Positions 1 through 8,189 are shown, numbered from the stretch's first letter. The stretch is DNA of 64,000 nt from Clostridium jeddahitimonense (GCA_000753455.2 LM994670.1:1041005-1105004); one strand, 5' to 3'. The notes: generated by a model not told the origin, from the letters alone. A program made the numbers and translations.

Positions 1-177
1 TTAGCTAGCGCCTTAACAGAGTATGAAGTACCTTTTGAAATGCATATATATCCTAAAGGGGTTCATGGTTTAAGTCTTTGTGAAAAAGCTACTGCAAAGG
101 ATGGAGAGAAGAAGCTAATTGACGGTCATGTAGCTAGCTGGTTTAGATTAGCAATAAAGTGGATAAATTTGACTTGA
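1..177 (+). CDS. alpha/beta hydrolase, C-terminal fragment
   Basis: The window opens inside a reading frame that gives 58 residues and a TGA stop. The motif GVHGLSL, followed by a C-terminal segment with W and a final amphipathic helix, matches the end of acetyl-esterase/BD-FAE-like alpha/beta hydrolases. In that family the His of 'HGLSL' is the catalytic-triad His. The substrate cannot be deduced because the nucleophile region lies outside the window. The next gene starts 41 bases downstream on the same strand. Confidence 0.7.
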   Translation, partial: LASALTEYEVPFEMHIYPKGVHGLSLCEKATAKDGEKKLIDGHVASWFRLAIKWINLT

Positions 178-218
178 GTGACTTCTTAGGAATGTAAGTC
201 AAATAAGGATGTGATTTA

Positions 219-863
219 ATGATAATTAATGTATTTATAGAAAATAGAAACGAAGATAATGCAAAGTATATGAAAGCTTACATGAAGGATAATTTTGAAT
301 ATTTAGGTATTAAAACACCATTAAGAAAAGAGTTAGAAAAGGAATTATTAAAAGAAAAATCTAAGGAAGCTTTAATAGATAAAGACTTTGTTAAGATGTT
401 ATGGAACTATGAATATAGGGAGTTACAGTATGTAGCGCTAGATTATCTTGTAAAACAGAAGAAGAAGCTTCAAAAAGAGGATATTAATTTTATAAAGGAT
501 CTTATAATTACAAAATCATGGTGGGATACAATTGATTTAATTGCAAGTCATTTAGTTGGGGAGTTATGTAAAAAGTATCCTGAGCTTATTGATGAGTATA
601 TATTATATTGGAGCAAGGATTCTAATATGTGGCTTAGGAGAACAGCTATCTTAACTCAGCTAAAGTTTAAGAGTGATACAAAAACCGATATATTGGAAAA
701 AGTAATTCAAGCTAATATTGAAGATGAAGAATTCTTTATAAGAAAAGCTATTGGATGGGTTTTAAGGGAATACTCTAAAACTAATAAGGAATGGGTTAGT
801 GAGTTTGTAGCTAATAATAGATTAAGTAAATTAAGTGAAAAAGAAGCTAGCAAGTATTTATAA
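219..863 (+). CDS. DNA alkylation repair protein, AlkD-like HEAT-repeat glycosylase
   Basis: This 214-residue all-helical protein is of the AlkD/AlkC-like family, which excises N3- and N7-alkylated purines without flipping the base. The active-site set of Bacillus cereus AlkD is visible: WWDTID at 101-106 (Trp and Asp), Arg in WLRRTA at 138-143, and Trp180 in IGWVLREY. The length is typical of the short family members (about 210-240). The ATG is preceded by AAGGATG at a suitable distance. It is probably a single gene, since a strong hairpin terminator follows at 934. Function is inferred from these motifs only. Confidence 0.85.
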   Translation: MIINVFIENRNEDNAKYMKAYMKDNFEYLGIKTPLRKELEKELLKEKSKEALIDKDFVKMLWNYEYRELQYVALDYLVKQKKKLQKEDINFIKDLIITKSWWDTIDLIASHLVGELCKKYPELIDEYILYWSKDSNMWLRRTAILTQLKFKSDTKTDILEKVIQANIEDEEFFIRKAIGWVLREYSKTNKEWVSEFVANNRLSKLSEKEASKYL

Positions 864-933
864 AATATATAAGTAAATAATCTATTTGTAATAGAGTATT
901 GGGTTTAGATAAATATTTAAAAAGTATAATTTA

Positions 934-973
934 GTCAGAATACTAAGTTTATTTAGTAGTATTCTGACTTTTT
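934..973 (+). terminator. bidirectional intrinsic terminator
   Basis: A perfect 11-base inverted repeat (GTCAGAATACT, 934-944 and 958-968) is followed by a T run on the + strand. It lies between the convergent alkD-like and TIGR04076-like genes and can serve both. Confidence 0.85.
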
Positions 974-1312
974 CTATTTTATAGGCTCATAATTTATAAT
1001 TGATTCTTCATCTGTTCTTTCGATTTTAAAAATTACAGGACGAATACCATCGTTACAAGAGCATATTGCAACCCCTTCTTTATCTATCCAATCGCCGTAG
1101 TAGAAAATATTGCTACCGTGGGATAGTGCAAATACATATTGGTACATAGCTTTCCAGGCTTCATCACATAAACCCTCTGGTTTTGCATAATCTCCATAGA
1201 AAATATCCCCAACTTTATGCATAGGACATTTTCCAAGGTTTTTACATCCGTATTGTTGCGCTAAATCATCATGAAATGTTGTTTTTAAAACTTCAATCTT
1301 ACATTTTTTCAT
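974..1312 (-). CDS. TIGR04076 family protein
   Basis: This 112-residue soluble protein starts KKCKIEVLKTT. It has four conserved-looking Cys (Y-G-C-K, GKCPMHKVGD, GLCDEAW, ICSCNDG) and the family signature of a CP-x(2)-G-D motif with a central 'W..MY.YV..L..G' helix. It matches the TIGR04076 family of anaerobes, whose function is unknown. The cysteines may bind metal (inference). The start is ATG with only a weak purine-rich site upstream. It is a single gene, convergent with the alkD-like gene. Confidence 0.7.
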   Translation of the reverse strand: MKKCKIEVLKTTFHDDLAQQYGCKNLGKCPMHKVGDIFYGDYAKPEGLCDEAWKAMYQYVFALSHGSNIFYYGDWIDKEGVAICSCNDGIRPVIFKIERTDEESIINYEPIK

Positions 1313-1431
1313 ATCTTAAATACTATTTTTCCCATATACCATGATATTGCAAAAATGTGATATTTTATTTGGGATACAAATTATACTATAGAGGAAAACT
1401 TTACTTAAGAGCAACTTAAGGAGGGGATACA

Positions 1432-2682
1432 TTGGATAAAAACATTGTAAAGCTAGATTTACGGTTAATGCTTAATAGTTTACTTATGGGTGCATTTGTA
1501 GGCTTTTTTACATGGATGTTTTTAGGAATTGTAAATATAGGTATACACTTCATATGGTACACTTTAAAAGATTTTTTTAATATAAAATATTGGACTTTAA
1601 TAGTTGCAAGTATAGGAGGTATTTTAGTTGGAATTACGCAAAAATATTTTGGAGAATACCCCAAATACATGGACCAAACGTTAGAAGAGTTTAAAAAAAG
1701 TAAAAGAGTAGAGTATAAATCGTTAAAGTATTCTATTATAAATTCCTTAACAATACTATTTTTTGGTGCAAGTGTTGGACCGGAGGCTGCACTATCAGGT
1801 ATTGCAGGAGGCATAATTACCTTTGTTGGAGATAAAATGAAAGAACGATTTAAGAAAAAGAACGTTGTTAATCAGTATCCAGATGAGCTAATAGAATATA
1901 GTATGCAAGTTAGTGCTGGGATTATATTTAGAGCACCTTTATTGGGACTATATACGTTAAGTGAAAAAAGTTCAGAAAACAGAGATATAATAAAAAAAAT
2001 AAAAGTGATTGTTTATACTGTGACAACAATATCTGGCTTTTTAGTATTTATATTATTATCAAAATTTGATAATAGACCTTCATTTATAGTTAGATTTAAA
2101 CAAAGTAATATTGGGTTGAAAGAGATTATTTGGTTTATACCATTAATTATCATAGCTATATTACTTGCATATATATACAAAATGTATGCTTTAGTACTAC
2201 ACAAAATATTAAGGCCTATTGAAAATAGAAAAATACTAAAAGGAATAATTGGAGGATTAGGGATAGGTATATTAGGAACTTTTTTCCCATGGACATTATT
2301 TTCTGGAGAACATGAATTAAGAAAGTTAGTTGTTGAGTGGAATAATATATCTGCTTATCTGCTTATTTTATTAGCATTAGTAAAACTTTTATTGACAGAA
2401 ATATGCTTATCAACAGGGCATAGAGGTGGACATATATTTCCTTTGATATTTTCTGGTAGTTGTCTAGGATATGGAGTGTCTAAGTTATTTTCTATAGATC
2501 CAGTTTTTAGTTTGGCTATAATAGTTACGGGTCTTGTAAATAAGGTTATAGGAAATATGTTTGTATCTATATTTTTATTAATATTTTTCTTTCCAATTAA
2601 CACGATAATACCAATGGTACTATCCGCAGTTATAAGTAAACTGATTAATGATATTGAAACTAAAGTATTATGTAAAAATTAA
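1432..2682 (+). CDS. CLC-family chloride channel/transporter, atypical filter
   Basis: This 416-residue protein has about ten membrane segments. It starts at TTG preceded by AAGGAGGGG. Two CLC landmarks are visible: GASVGPEAALSG at 112-123, corresponding to the GREGP loop, and GHRGGHIFP near 329-337, corresponding to the GxFxP loop. The position of the gating glutamate (E of GREGP) is Val115 here, and the canonical GSGIP motif is not recognisable upstream. It has no C-terminal CBS domains. Ordinary CLC exchangers need that Glu, so this may be a passive channel or have another specificity (inference). It is monocistronic, or followed by the 50-residue ORF at 2808. Confidence 0.85.
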   Translation: MDKNIVKLDLRLMLNSLLMGAFVGFFTWMFLGIVNIGIHFIWYTLKDFFNIKYWTLIVASIGGILVGITQKYFGEYPKYMDQTLEEFKKSKRVEYKSLKYSIINSLTILFFGASVGPEAALSGIAGGIITFVGDKMKERFKKKNVVNQYPDELIEYSMQVSAGIIFRAPLLGLYTLSEKSSENRDIIKKIKVIVYTVTTISGFLVFILLSKFDNRPSFIVRFKQSNIGLKEIIWFIPLIIIAILLAYIYKMYALVLHKILRPIENRKILKGIIGGLGIGILGTFFPWTLFSGEHELRKLVVEWNNISAYLLILLALVKLLLTEICLSTGHRGGHIFPLIFSGSCLGYGVSKLFSIDPVFSLAIIVTGLVNKVIGNMFVSIFLLIFFFPINTIIPMVLSAVISKLINDIETKVLCKN

Positions 2683-2807
2683 ATGATTAAGAAATAAATT
2701 ATGTTTTCCTATTTTATAAGAAGTTGTATCTATAGTTTTTTGACTATAACACTAAGAATAATATGGTATTGGATGATAAATATAAATACTGTAGGAGGTG
2801 AGAAAAA

Positions 2808-2960
2808 ATGAGCAGTAAGCATAGAAATAGCAAAAAGAAAATGGCATCTTTAGGACTTAGAAAAGATGAAAATGGAGATTATAAATATATTGATCCTAAT
2901 GATACAACTTCAAAATTTGTTCCAGTAAGAAATAATACATCAAAGTCTCCAAAGAATTAA
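2808..2960 (+). CDS. small basic hypothetical protein (50 aa)
   Basis: ATG is preceded by AGGAGGTG at ideal spacing. The product is Lys/Arg/Asn/Ser-rich, beginning MSSKHRNSKK and ending SKSPKN, with no membrane segment and no cysteines. I do not recognise the family. The strong ribosome binding site, the Clostridium-like codon use and a hairpin 23 bases after the stop support a real gene. It is 125 bases downstream of the CLC gene and may share its transcript. Confidence 0.55.
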   Translation: MSSKHRNSKKKMASLGLRKDENGDYKYIDPNDTTSKFVPVRNNTSKSPKN

Positions 2961-2982
2961 TGATTATATAGAAAAAATATTT

Positions 2983-3018
2983 ATAGGGAAGACACTTTTT
3001 TCTAAGTGTCTTCCCTAT
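2983..3018 (-). terminator. terminator after spoVAE (probably bidirectional)
   Basis: A perfect 15-base inverted repeat (2983-2997 and 3004-3018, arm ATAGGGAAGACACTT) has a T run on the - strand side (A run at 2972-2977 on +). It lies between the 50-residue ORF and the spoVA operon. Confidence 0.85.
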
Positions 3019-3038
3019 ATGGTATAGTTTAAAAAGTA

Positions 3039-3392
3039 TTATCCTTTTGGCTTAAATATCATTGCAGAAAGAAATCCAAATACTATTGCTGAAGAAACTC
3101 CTGCACTTACTTCTTTTAGAAGTCCAGTAAATATTCCTATAAATCCACTTTGCTCAGCATCTGTTAAAGCAGCCTTTACAAGAGTATTTCCAAAACTACT
3201 TATAGGTACAAACGCTCCTGCACCTGCAAATTTAACTAAAGGATCATATAAACCAAGGCCTCCTAAAATTGTACCAATTACAACTAGTGTACAAACTGTA
3301 TGTGCTGGAGTAATCTTTAAAATATCCATTATAAGCTGACCAATAACACAAATTAATCCACCTACTATAAATGCGAAAATAAATTTTTCCAT
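3039..3392 (-). CDS. spoVAE: stage V sporulation protein SpoVAE (SpoVAEb type)
   Basis: This 117-residue membrane protein with about four helices begins MEKFIFAFIVGGLICVIGQL and contains GLYDPLVKFAGAGAFVPI and SGFGN-like SSFGNTL motifs, which match SpoVAEb. SpoVA proteins form the inner-membrane channel for Ca-dipicolinate uptake into forespores and its release at germination. It is the last gene of the operon, 22 bases after spoVAD, with AAGGTGG upstream of the ATG. Expression is expected in the forespore under sigma-G (known for the family, not seen here). Confidence 0.92.
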   Translation of the reverse strand: MEKFIFAFIVGGLICVIGQLIMDILKITPAHTVCTLVVIGTILGGLGLYDPLVKFAGAGAFVPISSFGNTLVKAALTDAEQSGFIGIFTGLLKEVSAGVSSAIVFGFLSAMIFKPKG

Positions 3393-3414
3393 AATTTAAA
3401 TTCCACCTTCTTTT

Positions 3415-4416
3415 TTACATTTCTATAGAAACAGCATGAGCAATGCAAGGTATGCTTTCTTTTTGCTGATAGGAGATAGGAGACATTAATGCACCAGTGG
3501 CAACGATTAGTATTTTCTTTAATTCTCCTCTTCGCATACGATTAAGTAAATGGCCATAAGTAACAGTAGCAGAACAGCCGCAGCCGCTACCACCAGAAAA
3601 ACTTGGCTGGTCCTTTGTATATATTAAAAGTCCACAGTCTGTAAATATATCCGTTGGCATATTTATTCCATGTTTTTTTAATAAAGCATTGGCAAGCTCA
3701 TGACCAACCTTACCTAAATCACCGGTAGCAATAAGATCATAATATGAAGCATCAATATTCAAATCTCTAAAATGAGCTTCAATAGTATCTACAGCTGATG
3801 GTGCCATAGCAGCACCAACGTTATAAGGATCTGAAATACCCATATCTACTATTCTTCCTATGGTTGCAGAGGTTATTTTTGGACCATCTCCATTTTGACC
3901 AAGTACTACAGCTCCAGCACCTGTTACTGTCCATTGAGCAGTAGGGGGTCTTTGTACTCCGTACTCTGTAGGATATCTAAATTGCTTTTCAGCAGATGCA
4001 TTATGACTGCTTGCAGCAGCTACAACATAGTCAGCTGATTTGCTATCTATTAATTGAGCCGCTAATGATAGACCTTCCATAGAACTAGAGCAAGCACCGA
4101 ATATCCCAAGATAAGGAACACCTAAGGTTCTTGCTGTAAAGCTACTGGAAATAATCTGATTCATTAGATCTCCACTTATGAAGAAATTAATATCTTCTTT
4201 CTGTAAATTTGATTTTTGTATTGCTCTTTGGCATGCGTGCTCCATTAGAGCTCTTTCTGCTTTTTCATAGCTATCCTGACCAAGCCATAAATCTTCACAG
4301 AGTATATCAAAGTCATCAGCTAAAGCACCGTTACCTTCAAAAGGACCTCCAACTGCTGCAGAAGCTAGTATTGTAGGTTTAGATTCAAAAATCCAAGATT
4401 GATGTCCTTTAAGCAT
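3415..4416 (-). CDS. spoVAD: stage V sporulation protein SpoVAD
   Basis: This 333-residue protein has a thiolase-like fold. It starts LKGHQSWIF and contains GACSSSMEGL, ASSHNASAEKQFRYPTEYG and SGGSGCGCSA, all diagnostic of SpoVAD, the cytoplasmic-side DPA-binding subunit of the SpoVA channel. Its ATG directly abuts the spoVAC stop (TAA then ATG), so translation is coupled, and GGAG lies inside the end of spoVAC. The length is normal for the family. Confidence 0.95.
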   Translation of the reverse strand: MLKGHQSWIFESKPTILASAAVGGPFEGNGALADDFDILCEDLWLGQDSYEKAERALMEHACQRAIQKSNLQKEDINFFISGDLMNQIISSSFTARTLGVPYLGIFGACSSSMEGLSLAAQLIDSKSADYVVAAASSHNASAEKQFRYPTEYGVQRPPTAQWTVTGAGAVVLGQNGDGPKITSATIGRIVDMGISDPYNVGAAMAPSAVDTIEAHFRDLNIDASYYDLIATGDLGKVGHELANALLKKHGINMPTDIFTDCGLLIYTKDQPSFSGGSGCGCSATVTYGHLLNRMRRGELKKILIVATGALMSPISYQQKESIPCIAHAVSIEM

Positions 4417-4896
4417 TTACATCGCTCCTAACCGTGTTATTATTAATTTTATTGTAGCAACTATAAAGGCAGCAAAAGTTCCATAAACAACAACTGCCCC
4501 TGCAAGACTAAACATATTTCCAGCTACACCAAGTACAAATCCTTCGCTCTTATGCTCGATTGAAGCAGAAGCTATAGAGTTAGCAAATCCAGTAATAGGG
4601 ATAGCAGTTCCACATCCAGCCCATTGACTAAGATGATCAAATACTCCAAGTCCAGTAAATAAAGCTGCAGAAAAGATTAAAACAACTAATGTAGGAGCTA
4701 CTGAAGTTTTTTCATCGAAATTAAAATAGTTCATAAAAAGCCATTGTAAACTTTGACCAATCGTACATATTGTACCACCTACAATAAATGCTCGAATACA
4801 ATTAGCTAAAATAGGTCTTTTAGGTTCTATACTACTTACTAATTTATCATATTCCTGTTGAACAGGAGTCATTTTTTTCTTTTTCATATTTGACAT
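4417..4896 (-). CDS. spoVAC: stage V sporulation protein SpoVAC
   Basis: This 159-residue protein has a basic N-terminus (MKKKKMTPVQQEY) and about four membrane helices with AFIVGGTICTIGQ and GCGTAIPITGFANSI, typical of SpoVAC. SpoVAC acts as the mechanosensitive pore-like part of the DPA channel in Bacillus. It lies 11 bases after the 2Duf-like gene, with GAGGTG seven bases from the ATG. SpoVAC and SpoVAE share the fold and several residues, as is usual for this operon. Confidence 0.95.
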   Translation of the reverse strand: MSNMKKKKMTPVQQEYDKLVSSIEPKRPILANCIRAFIVGGTICTIGQSLQWLFMNYFNFDEKTSVAPTLVVLIFSAALFTGLGVFDHLSQWAGCGTAIPITGFANSIASASIEHKSEGFVLGVAGNMFSLAGAVVVYGTFAAFIVATIKLIITRLGAM

Positions 4897-4907
4897 TTAG
4901 TTCACCT

Positions 4908-5780
4908 CTAACGTAATAAGTATGGTTTTAACTTTCCTAGAATATATTCTAATTTTTTAGCATTTTGTGAGTACATATTTTTTGCATCTTCATTGTCACA
5001 GTCTAAAGAAAATGACATAAGGTCTGCCTGAGTTTTTTGAATAGTTGCATAGAGCATTTCTTTAACTTGTGTCTTAGGGACTTGAATCATATCATCAAAA
5101 AGGTCGACATATAAGTCTCCGGAAGAATCAACTTGACCTAGAAATACATTTTCAAGGGCAACCCCTTTGATTTCAAGTTGCGTTTTAAGCAAACCATGAT
5201 TTAATCCTGCATTGGTAAGACCTTCATTTAATATATTTCCATCTAAAATAACTGTTTGTGGTTCAGCTTTTGATGCTACTTGTTGACCTAAATCGTGTGG
5301 AGTAATAGGTTTTTTATCTGCTTTTAAACTAACATTTATATCTCCTGTTGTTTCCATTAGTGCAAATTCAACATCAGCTAAGTTAAACACCTTCTTTGAG
5401 CGCATTACCTCCAGAAACTCTTGCCCTGTAATTCTCTCCTTAGATAAATTATCCTCCATTATTTTTCCGTTTTTCACTAAAACTCTTTCTTTACCATGCA
5501 TTATGTTGTAAATGTATTTACTTTTCATAGAAGCATAATCAAAGATAATTGGTAGCAGCACCCAGACAGCTAGTGTAATTAATCCAAAATAAATATTATT
5601 AATGACATTCAAAGAAGTTAAGGAAATTATAATAGCAATCACTAAATAAGAAATAAGGTCAAAAGGAGTAGATCTAGATAAGGTCTTTTTCTTTATATAT
5701 TTTGTTATAACAAATGTTAAGAAAAATAGAATTATTGAATTAAATAATATTATTAACCAAGAATCCATATGCCACCTCAT
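4908..5780 (-). CDS. 2Duf-like protein: DUF421 (YetF) membrane domain fused to DUF1657
   Basis: This protein has up to 290 residues. Residues 6-95 hold three membrane helices, followed by a DUF421 cytoplasmic region (ERVLVKNGKIMEDNL, then ADVEFALMETTGDINV). The last 50 residues (from about 243: LYATIQKTQADLMSFSLD...) match the small DUF1657 proteins next door. This DUF421+DUF1657 layout is that of 2Duf, which is encoded with spoVA genes on the Bacillus spoVA2mob element and raises spore heat resistance (established knowledge). The first ATG abuts the upstream stop. The fifth codon ATG at 5768 has its own GAGGTGG and gives the more usual N-terminus MDSWLII. Confidence 0.85.
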   Translation of the reverse strand: MRWHMDSWLIILFNSIILFFLTFVITKYIKKKTLSRSTPFDLISYLVIAIIISLTSLNVINNIYFGLITLAVWVLLPIIFDYASMKSKYIYNIMHGKERVLVKNGKIMEDNLSKERITGQEFLEVMRSKKVFNLADVEFALMETTGDINVSLKADKKPITPHDLGQQVASKAEPQTVILDGNILNEGLTNAGLNHGLLKTQLEIKGVALENVFLGQVDSSGDLYVDLFDDMIQVPKTQVKEMLYATIQKTQADLMSFSLDCDNEDAKNMYSQNAKKLEYILGKLKPYLLR

Positions 5781-5987
5781 TTAGTTACCTTTATATTGGG
5801 GTTCTTCAAACTCCATAACTCCTATTCTTTTTTCTAAATCTGTTTTAATTTTACTTATTTCCTTAGATGCTTCAGCATAAATAGCTTTAGCTTCTTTATC
5901 ACGTTCTTGTAATGAGTACATTTTTAAAGTTGCTTCAGTACCTCTTAGTGTAGCTAAGGTTTGTTTTACCTTTGAAATAACAGTCAT
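5781..5987 (-). CDS. DUF1657 domain protein (spoVA operon leader gene)
   Basis: This 68-residue helical protein (LATLRGTEATLKMYSLQ..., ending EEPQYKGN) matches DUF1657. It is very similar in layout to the C-terminus of the 2Duf-like neighbour and to the divergent copy at 6213. It is the first gene of the - strand spoVA operon, with AAAGGAGACTTTT before the ATG. DUF1657 genes flank spoVAC-D-Eb in Bacillus spoVA2mob operons. A role in the spore membrane is likely, but the biochemical function is unknown. Confidence 0.85.
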   Translation of the reverse strand: MTVISKVKQTLATLRGTEATLKMYSLQERDKEAKAIYAEASKEISKIKTDLEKRIGVMEFEEPQYKGN

Positions 5988-6094
5988 ATAAAAGTCTCCT
6001 TTGTATCTATTAAATTATCTACCACCTTACTTTAACCACTATGGCTAATTTTAATTCATTTGTTAATATAAACTAGTGATGTTGATTGTTAAAC

Positions 6095-6144
6095 TATAAT
6101 AAAGAAATAGTGAATATAAAAATAGAAGATATTTCTTTATTATA
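6095..6144. repeat. perfect 15-base inverted repeat in divergent spoVA/DUF1657 promoter region
   Basis: TATAATAAAGAAATA (6095-6109) and its exact reverse complement (6130-6144) are separated by 20 bases. It lies between two divergently transcribed genes, so it cannot be a 3' terminator of either. A shared operator or cruciform is possible. I could not assign clean sigma-G promoter boxes around it. Confidence 0.7.
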
Positions 6145-6212
6145 ATTTGAATATTTAGAGTGATTATGAAGAAAATATATTTGAAATAAAAAGTGATAAA
6201 GGAGGAATTCTA

Positions 6213-6416
6213 ATGCCAACAGGAACTAAACTTGAAACAGCATTAGCTAGTGCTAAAGGATTAGCAGCTGATATGAAGACATTCTCTTTAGATACAGATA
6301 ATCAAGAAGCAAAACAAATGTTTAATCAACTTGCATCAACAATGGAAGACGTAGAACAACAAATTAAATCAAGACTTGATTTTGTAAAGAAAGAAGAACC
6401 CCAATATGATAAATAA
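6213..6416 (+). CDS. DUF1657 domain protein (divergent copy)
   Basis: This 67-residue helical protein (LETALASAKGLAADMKTFSLD..., ending KKEEPQYDK) is a paralogue of the product of 5781-5987. It shares the S-L-D/Q...EAK core and the EEPQY ending. ATG follows AAAGGAGGAATTCT. It is transcribed away from the spoVA operon and ends in its own terminator. Co-expression in the forespore with the spoVA genes is likely but inferred only from position and family. Confidence 0.85.
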   Translation: MPTGTKLETALASAKGLAADMKTFSLDTDNQEAKQMFNQLASTMEDVEQQIKSRLDFVKKEEPQYDK

Positions 6417-6502
6417 TTAATATACAGTTATTAAGACAATTTATGTTATTGGTGATTTCTGGAGAAATATATTTCTTATGTTATAAAATATTATATTGAT
6501 TT

Positions 6503-6536
6503 AAGAGTCATAGCTTATGCTATGACTCTTATTATT
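6503..6536 (+). terminator. intrinsic terminator after DUF1657 gene
   Basis: A 12-base stem AAGAGTCATAGC (6503-6514) pairs with 6519-6530 around a TTAT loop. A short T-rich tail follows. Confidence 0.8.
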
Positions 6537-6569
6537 AAAAAACTTTATTTTAAGTTAGTAGATATTTTT

Positions 6570-6621
6570 AAAAATTATTTTCAAAAATACTATTGCAAGA
6601 AAATAATTTTCGTGATATGAT
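6570..6621 (+). promoter_or_regulatory. sigma-A promoter with two candidate RpiR operators
   Basis: The -35 TTGCAA (6593-6598) and -10 TATGAT (6616-6621) are exactly 17 bases apart. The spacer contains the palindrome GAAAATAATTTTC (6599-6611). A second copy, matching 12 of 13 bases on the other strand, lies just upstream of the -35 (6570-6582). This layout suits repression by the RpiR-family protein encoded at 8946 (inference). A looser GAAAA-N5-TTTTC occurs at 6663-6677 in the leader. Confidence 0.7.
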
Positions 6622-6698
6622 GTAAACATATTCAGGAAATGGTTTTCTTAAAAAGATATAAAGAAAAAACTATTTTCATAAAATAGGAGGGAACATAA

Positions 6699-8189
6699 GT
6701 GTTTAAACAATTACAAAAGATAGGTAAATCATTTATGCTACCAATAGCAATATTACCAGCAGCAGGTTTATTGCTTGGTATTGGTGGAGCGTTATCAAAT
6801 CCAAATACGGTACAAGCGTATCCGTTTTTAGATATACCTTGGTTACAAGGAATATTCCAAGTTATGTCTTCAGCAGGGGATGTAGTATTTGGGAATTTAG
6901 CACTAATAATGTGTATAGGTCTAGCAGTTGGTCTAGCTAAGAAAGACAAAGGTACAGCAGCTTTAGCTGGTGCAGTAGCTTTTTTAGTAATGAATGCATC
7001 TATTAAAGGTATGATAAATGCATTTAACCCAGCAGTAGGATCAATTGATACTGGGGTAGTTGGTGCTATAGTAATAGGATCAGTAGTAGCATATCTACAT
7101 AATAGATATAGCAATATTCAATTACCATCTGTTTTAGGATTCTTTGGTGGTTCAAGATTTGTGCCAATAGTATCTTCATTTACAGCAATATTTATTGGTG
7201 CAGTATTCTTTATGATATGGCCAACATTCCAAAACTGGTTAGTAACAATAGGTAATGGAATAGCTAACCTAGGTCCAATAGGAACATTCCTTTATGGATT
7301 CTTATTAAGATTAACTGGAGCAGTAGGATTACATCATATGATATACCCATTATTCTGGTATTCAGAATTAGGTGGAGTTGCTCAAGTTGCAGGACAAACT
7401 GTAGTAGGAGCACAAAATATATTCTTTGCTCAATTAGCAGATCCTAATCATGTAGGATTATTCACAGAAGGAACAAGATTCTTCGCAGGACGTTTTGCAA
7501 CAATGATGTTCGGACTTCCAGCAGCTTGTTTAGCAATGTATCACTGTGTACCAAAGGAAAAGAGAAATTTAGTTGGTGGTTTATTCTTAGGAGCAGCAAT
7601 AACTTCATTTGTTACTGGTATAACTGAACCAATAGAGTTCATGTTCTTATTCGTAGCACCATGGTTATATGTAGTGCATGCATTCTTTGATGGATTATCA
7701 TTCTTCCTAGCAGATATATTAAATATATCTATAGGTAATACATTCTCAGGTGGATTAATTGACTTCTCATTATTTGGAGTTCTTCAAGGAAATGATAAGA
7801 CAAATTGGATATATGTATTATTAATAGGTGCTGTATGGGCAGTATTATACTACTTCACATTTAGATTCTTAATAACTAAGTTTAATGTTATGACTCCAGG
7901 TAGAGAACCAGAAGGTGAAGAAGTTAAAGTAGTTACAAAAGATAGTATGAACGAAACAGCAGCTGAAGTTTTAAAAGCTTTAGGTGGTAAAGAAAATATA
8001 GATGATGTTGATGCTTGTATAACAAGATTAAGAGTTGCAGTAAGAGATGTTTCAAAGGTTGACAAGGAAAGAATTAAAGCTTTAGGAGCAACTGCAGTAT
8101 TAGAAGTAAAAGGTGGAGTACAAGCTATCTTTGGAGCAATGGCAGATCCATTAAAACAAAAGATTAATGAAATAATGGGTCAAGAATAA
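6699..8189 (+). CDS. PTS transporter EIICB, glucose/amino-sugar family (probable ManNAc/GlcNAc)
   Basis: This 496-residue protein has two parts. The N-terminal EIIC domain (about 1-390) has roughly ten helices, ILPAAGLLLGIG at 18-29, GLHHMIYPLFWY and the GITEPIEF loop. The C-terminal EIIB domain (about 410-496) has Cys440 in DACITRLR, the phosphorylation site. There is no EIIA domain, so a separate EIIA must supply phosphate. Downstream nanE, 16 bases after the stop, makes N-acetylmannosamine the best guess for the sugar, delivered as ManNAc-6-P. GTG start with AGGAGG upstream. Control by the RpiR protein at 8946 is suggested by palindromes in the promoter. Confidence 0.85.
   Translation: MFKQLQKIGKSFMLPIAILPAAGLLLGIGGALSNPNTVQAYPFLDIPWLQGIFQVMSSAGDVVFGNLALIMCIGLAVGLAKKDKGTAALAGAVAFLVMNASIKGMINAFNPAVGSIDTGVVGAIVIGSVVAYLHNRYSNIQLPSVLGFFGGSRFVPIVSSFTAIFIGAVFFMIWPTFQNWLVTIGNGIANLGPIGTFLYGFLLRLTGAVGLHHMIYPLFWYSELGGVAQVAGQTVVGAQNIFFAQLADPNHVGLFTEGTRFFAGRFATMMFGLPAACLAMYHCVPKEKRNLVGGLFLGAAITSFVTGITEPIEFMFLFVAPWLYVVHAFFDGLSFFLADILNISIGNTFSGGLIDFSLFGVLQGNDKTNWIYVLLIGAVWAVLYYFTFRFLITKFNVMTPGREPEGEEVKVVTKDSMNETAAEVLKALGGKENIDDVDACITRLRVAVRDVSKVDKERIKALGATAVLEVKGGVQAIFGAMADPLKQKINEIMGQE

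Noticed and set aside
1416..1814. 132-codon open frame on the - strand
   Set aside because: Antisense to the CLC gene. No family features and no ribosome binding site.
5988..6212. sigma-G promoters for the spoVA and DUF1657 genes
   Set aside because: A GAATA box is present at 6148, but no -10 at a proper distance matches CATNNTA well, so I do not annotate them.
6632..7114. 160-codon open frame on the - strand
   Set aside because: Antisense to the PTS EIICB gene, with Pro/Ile/Ala-rich shadow composition and no start signal.
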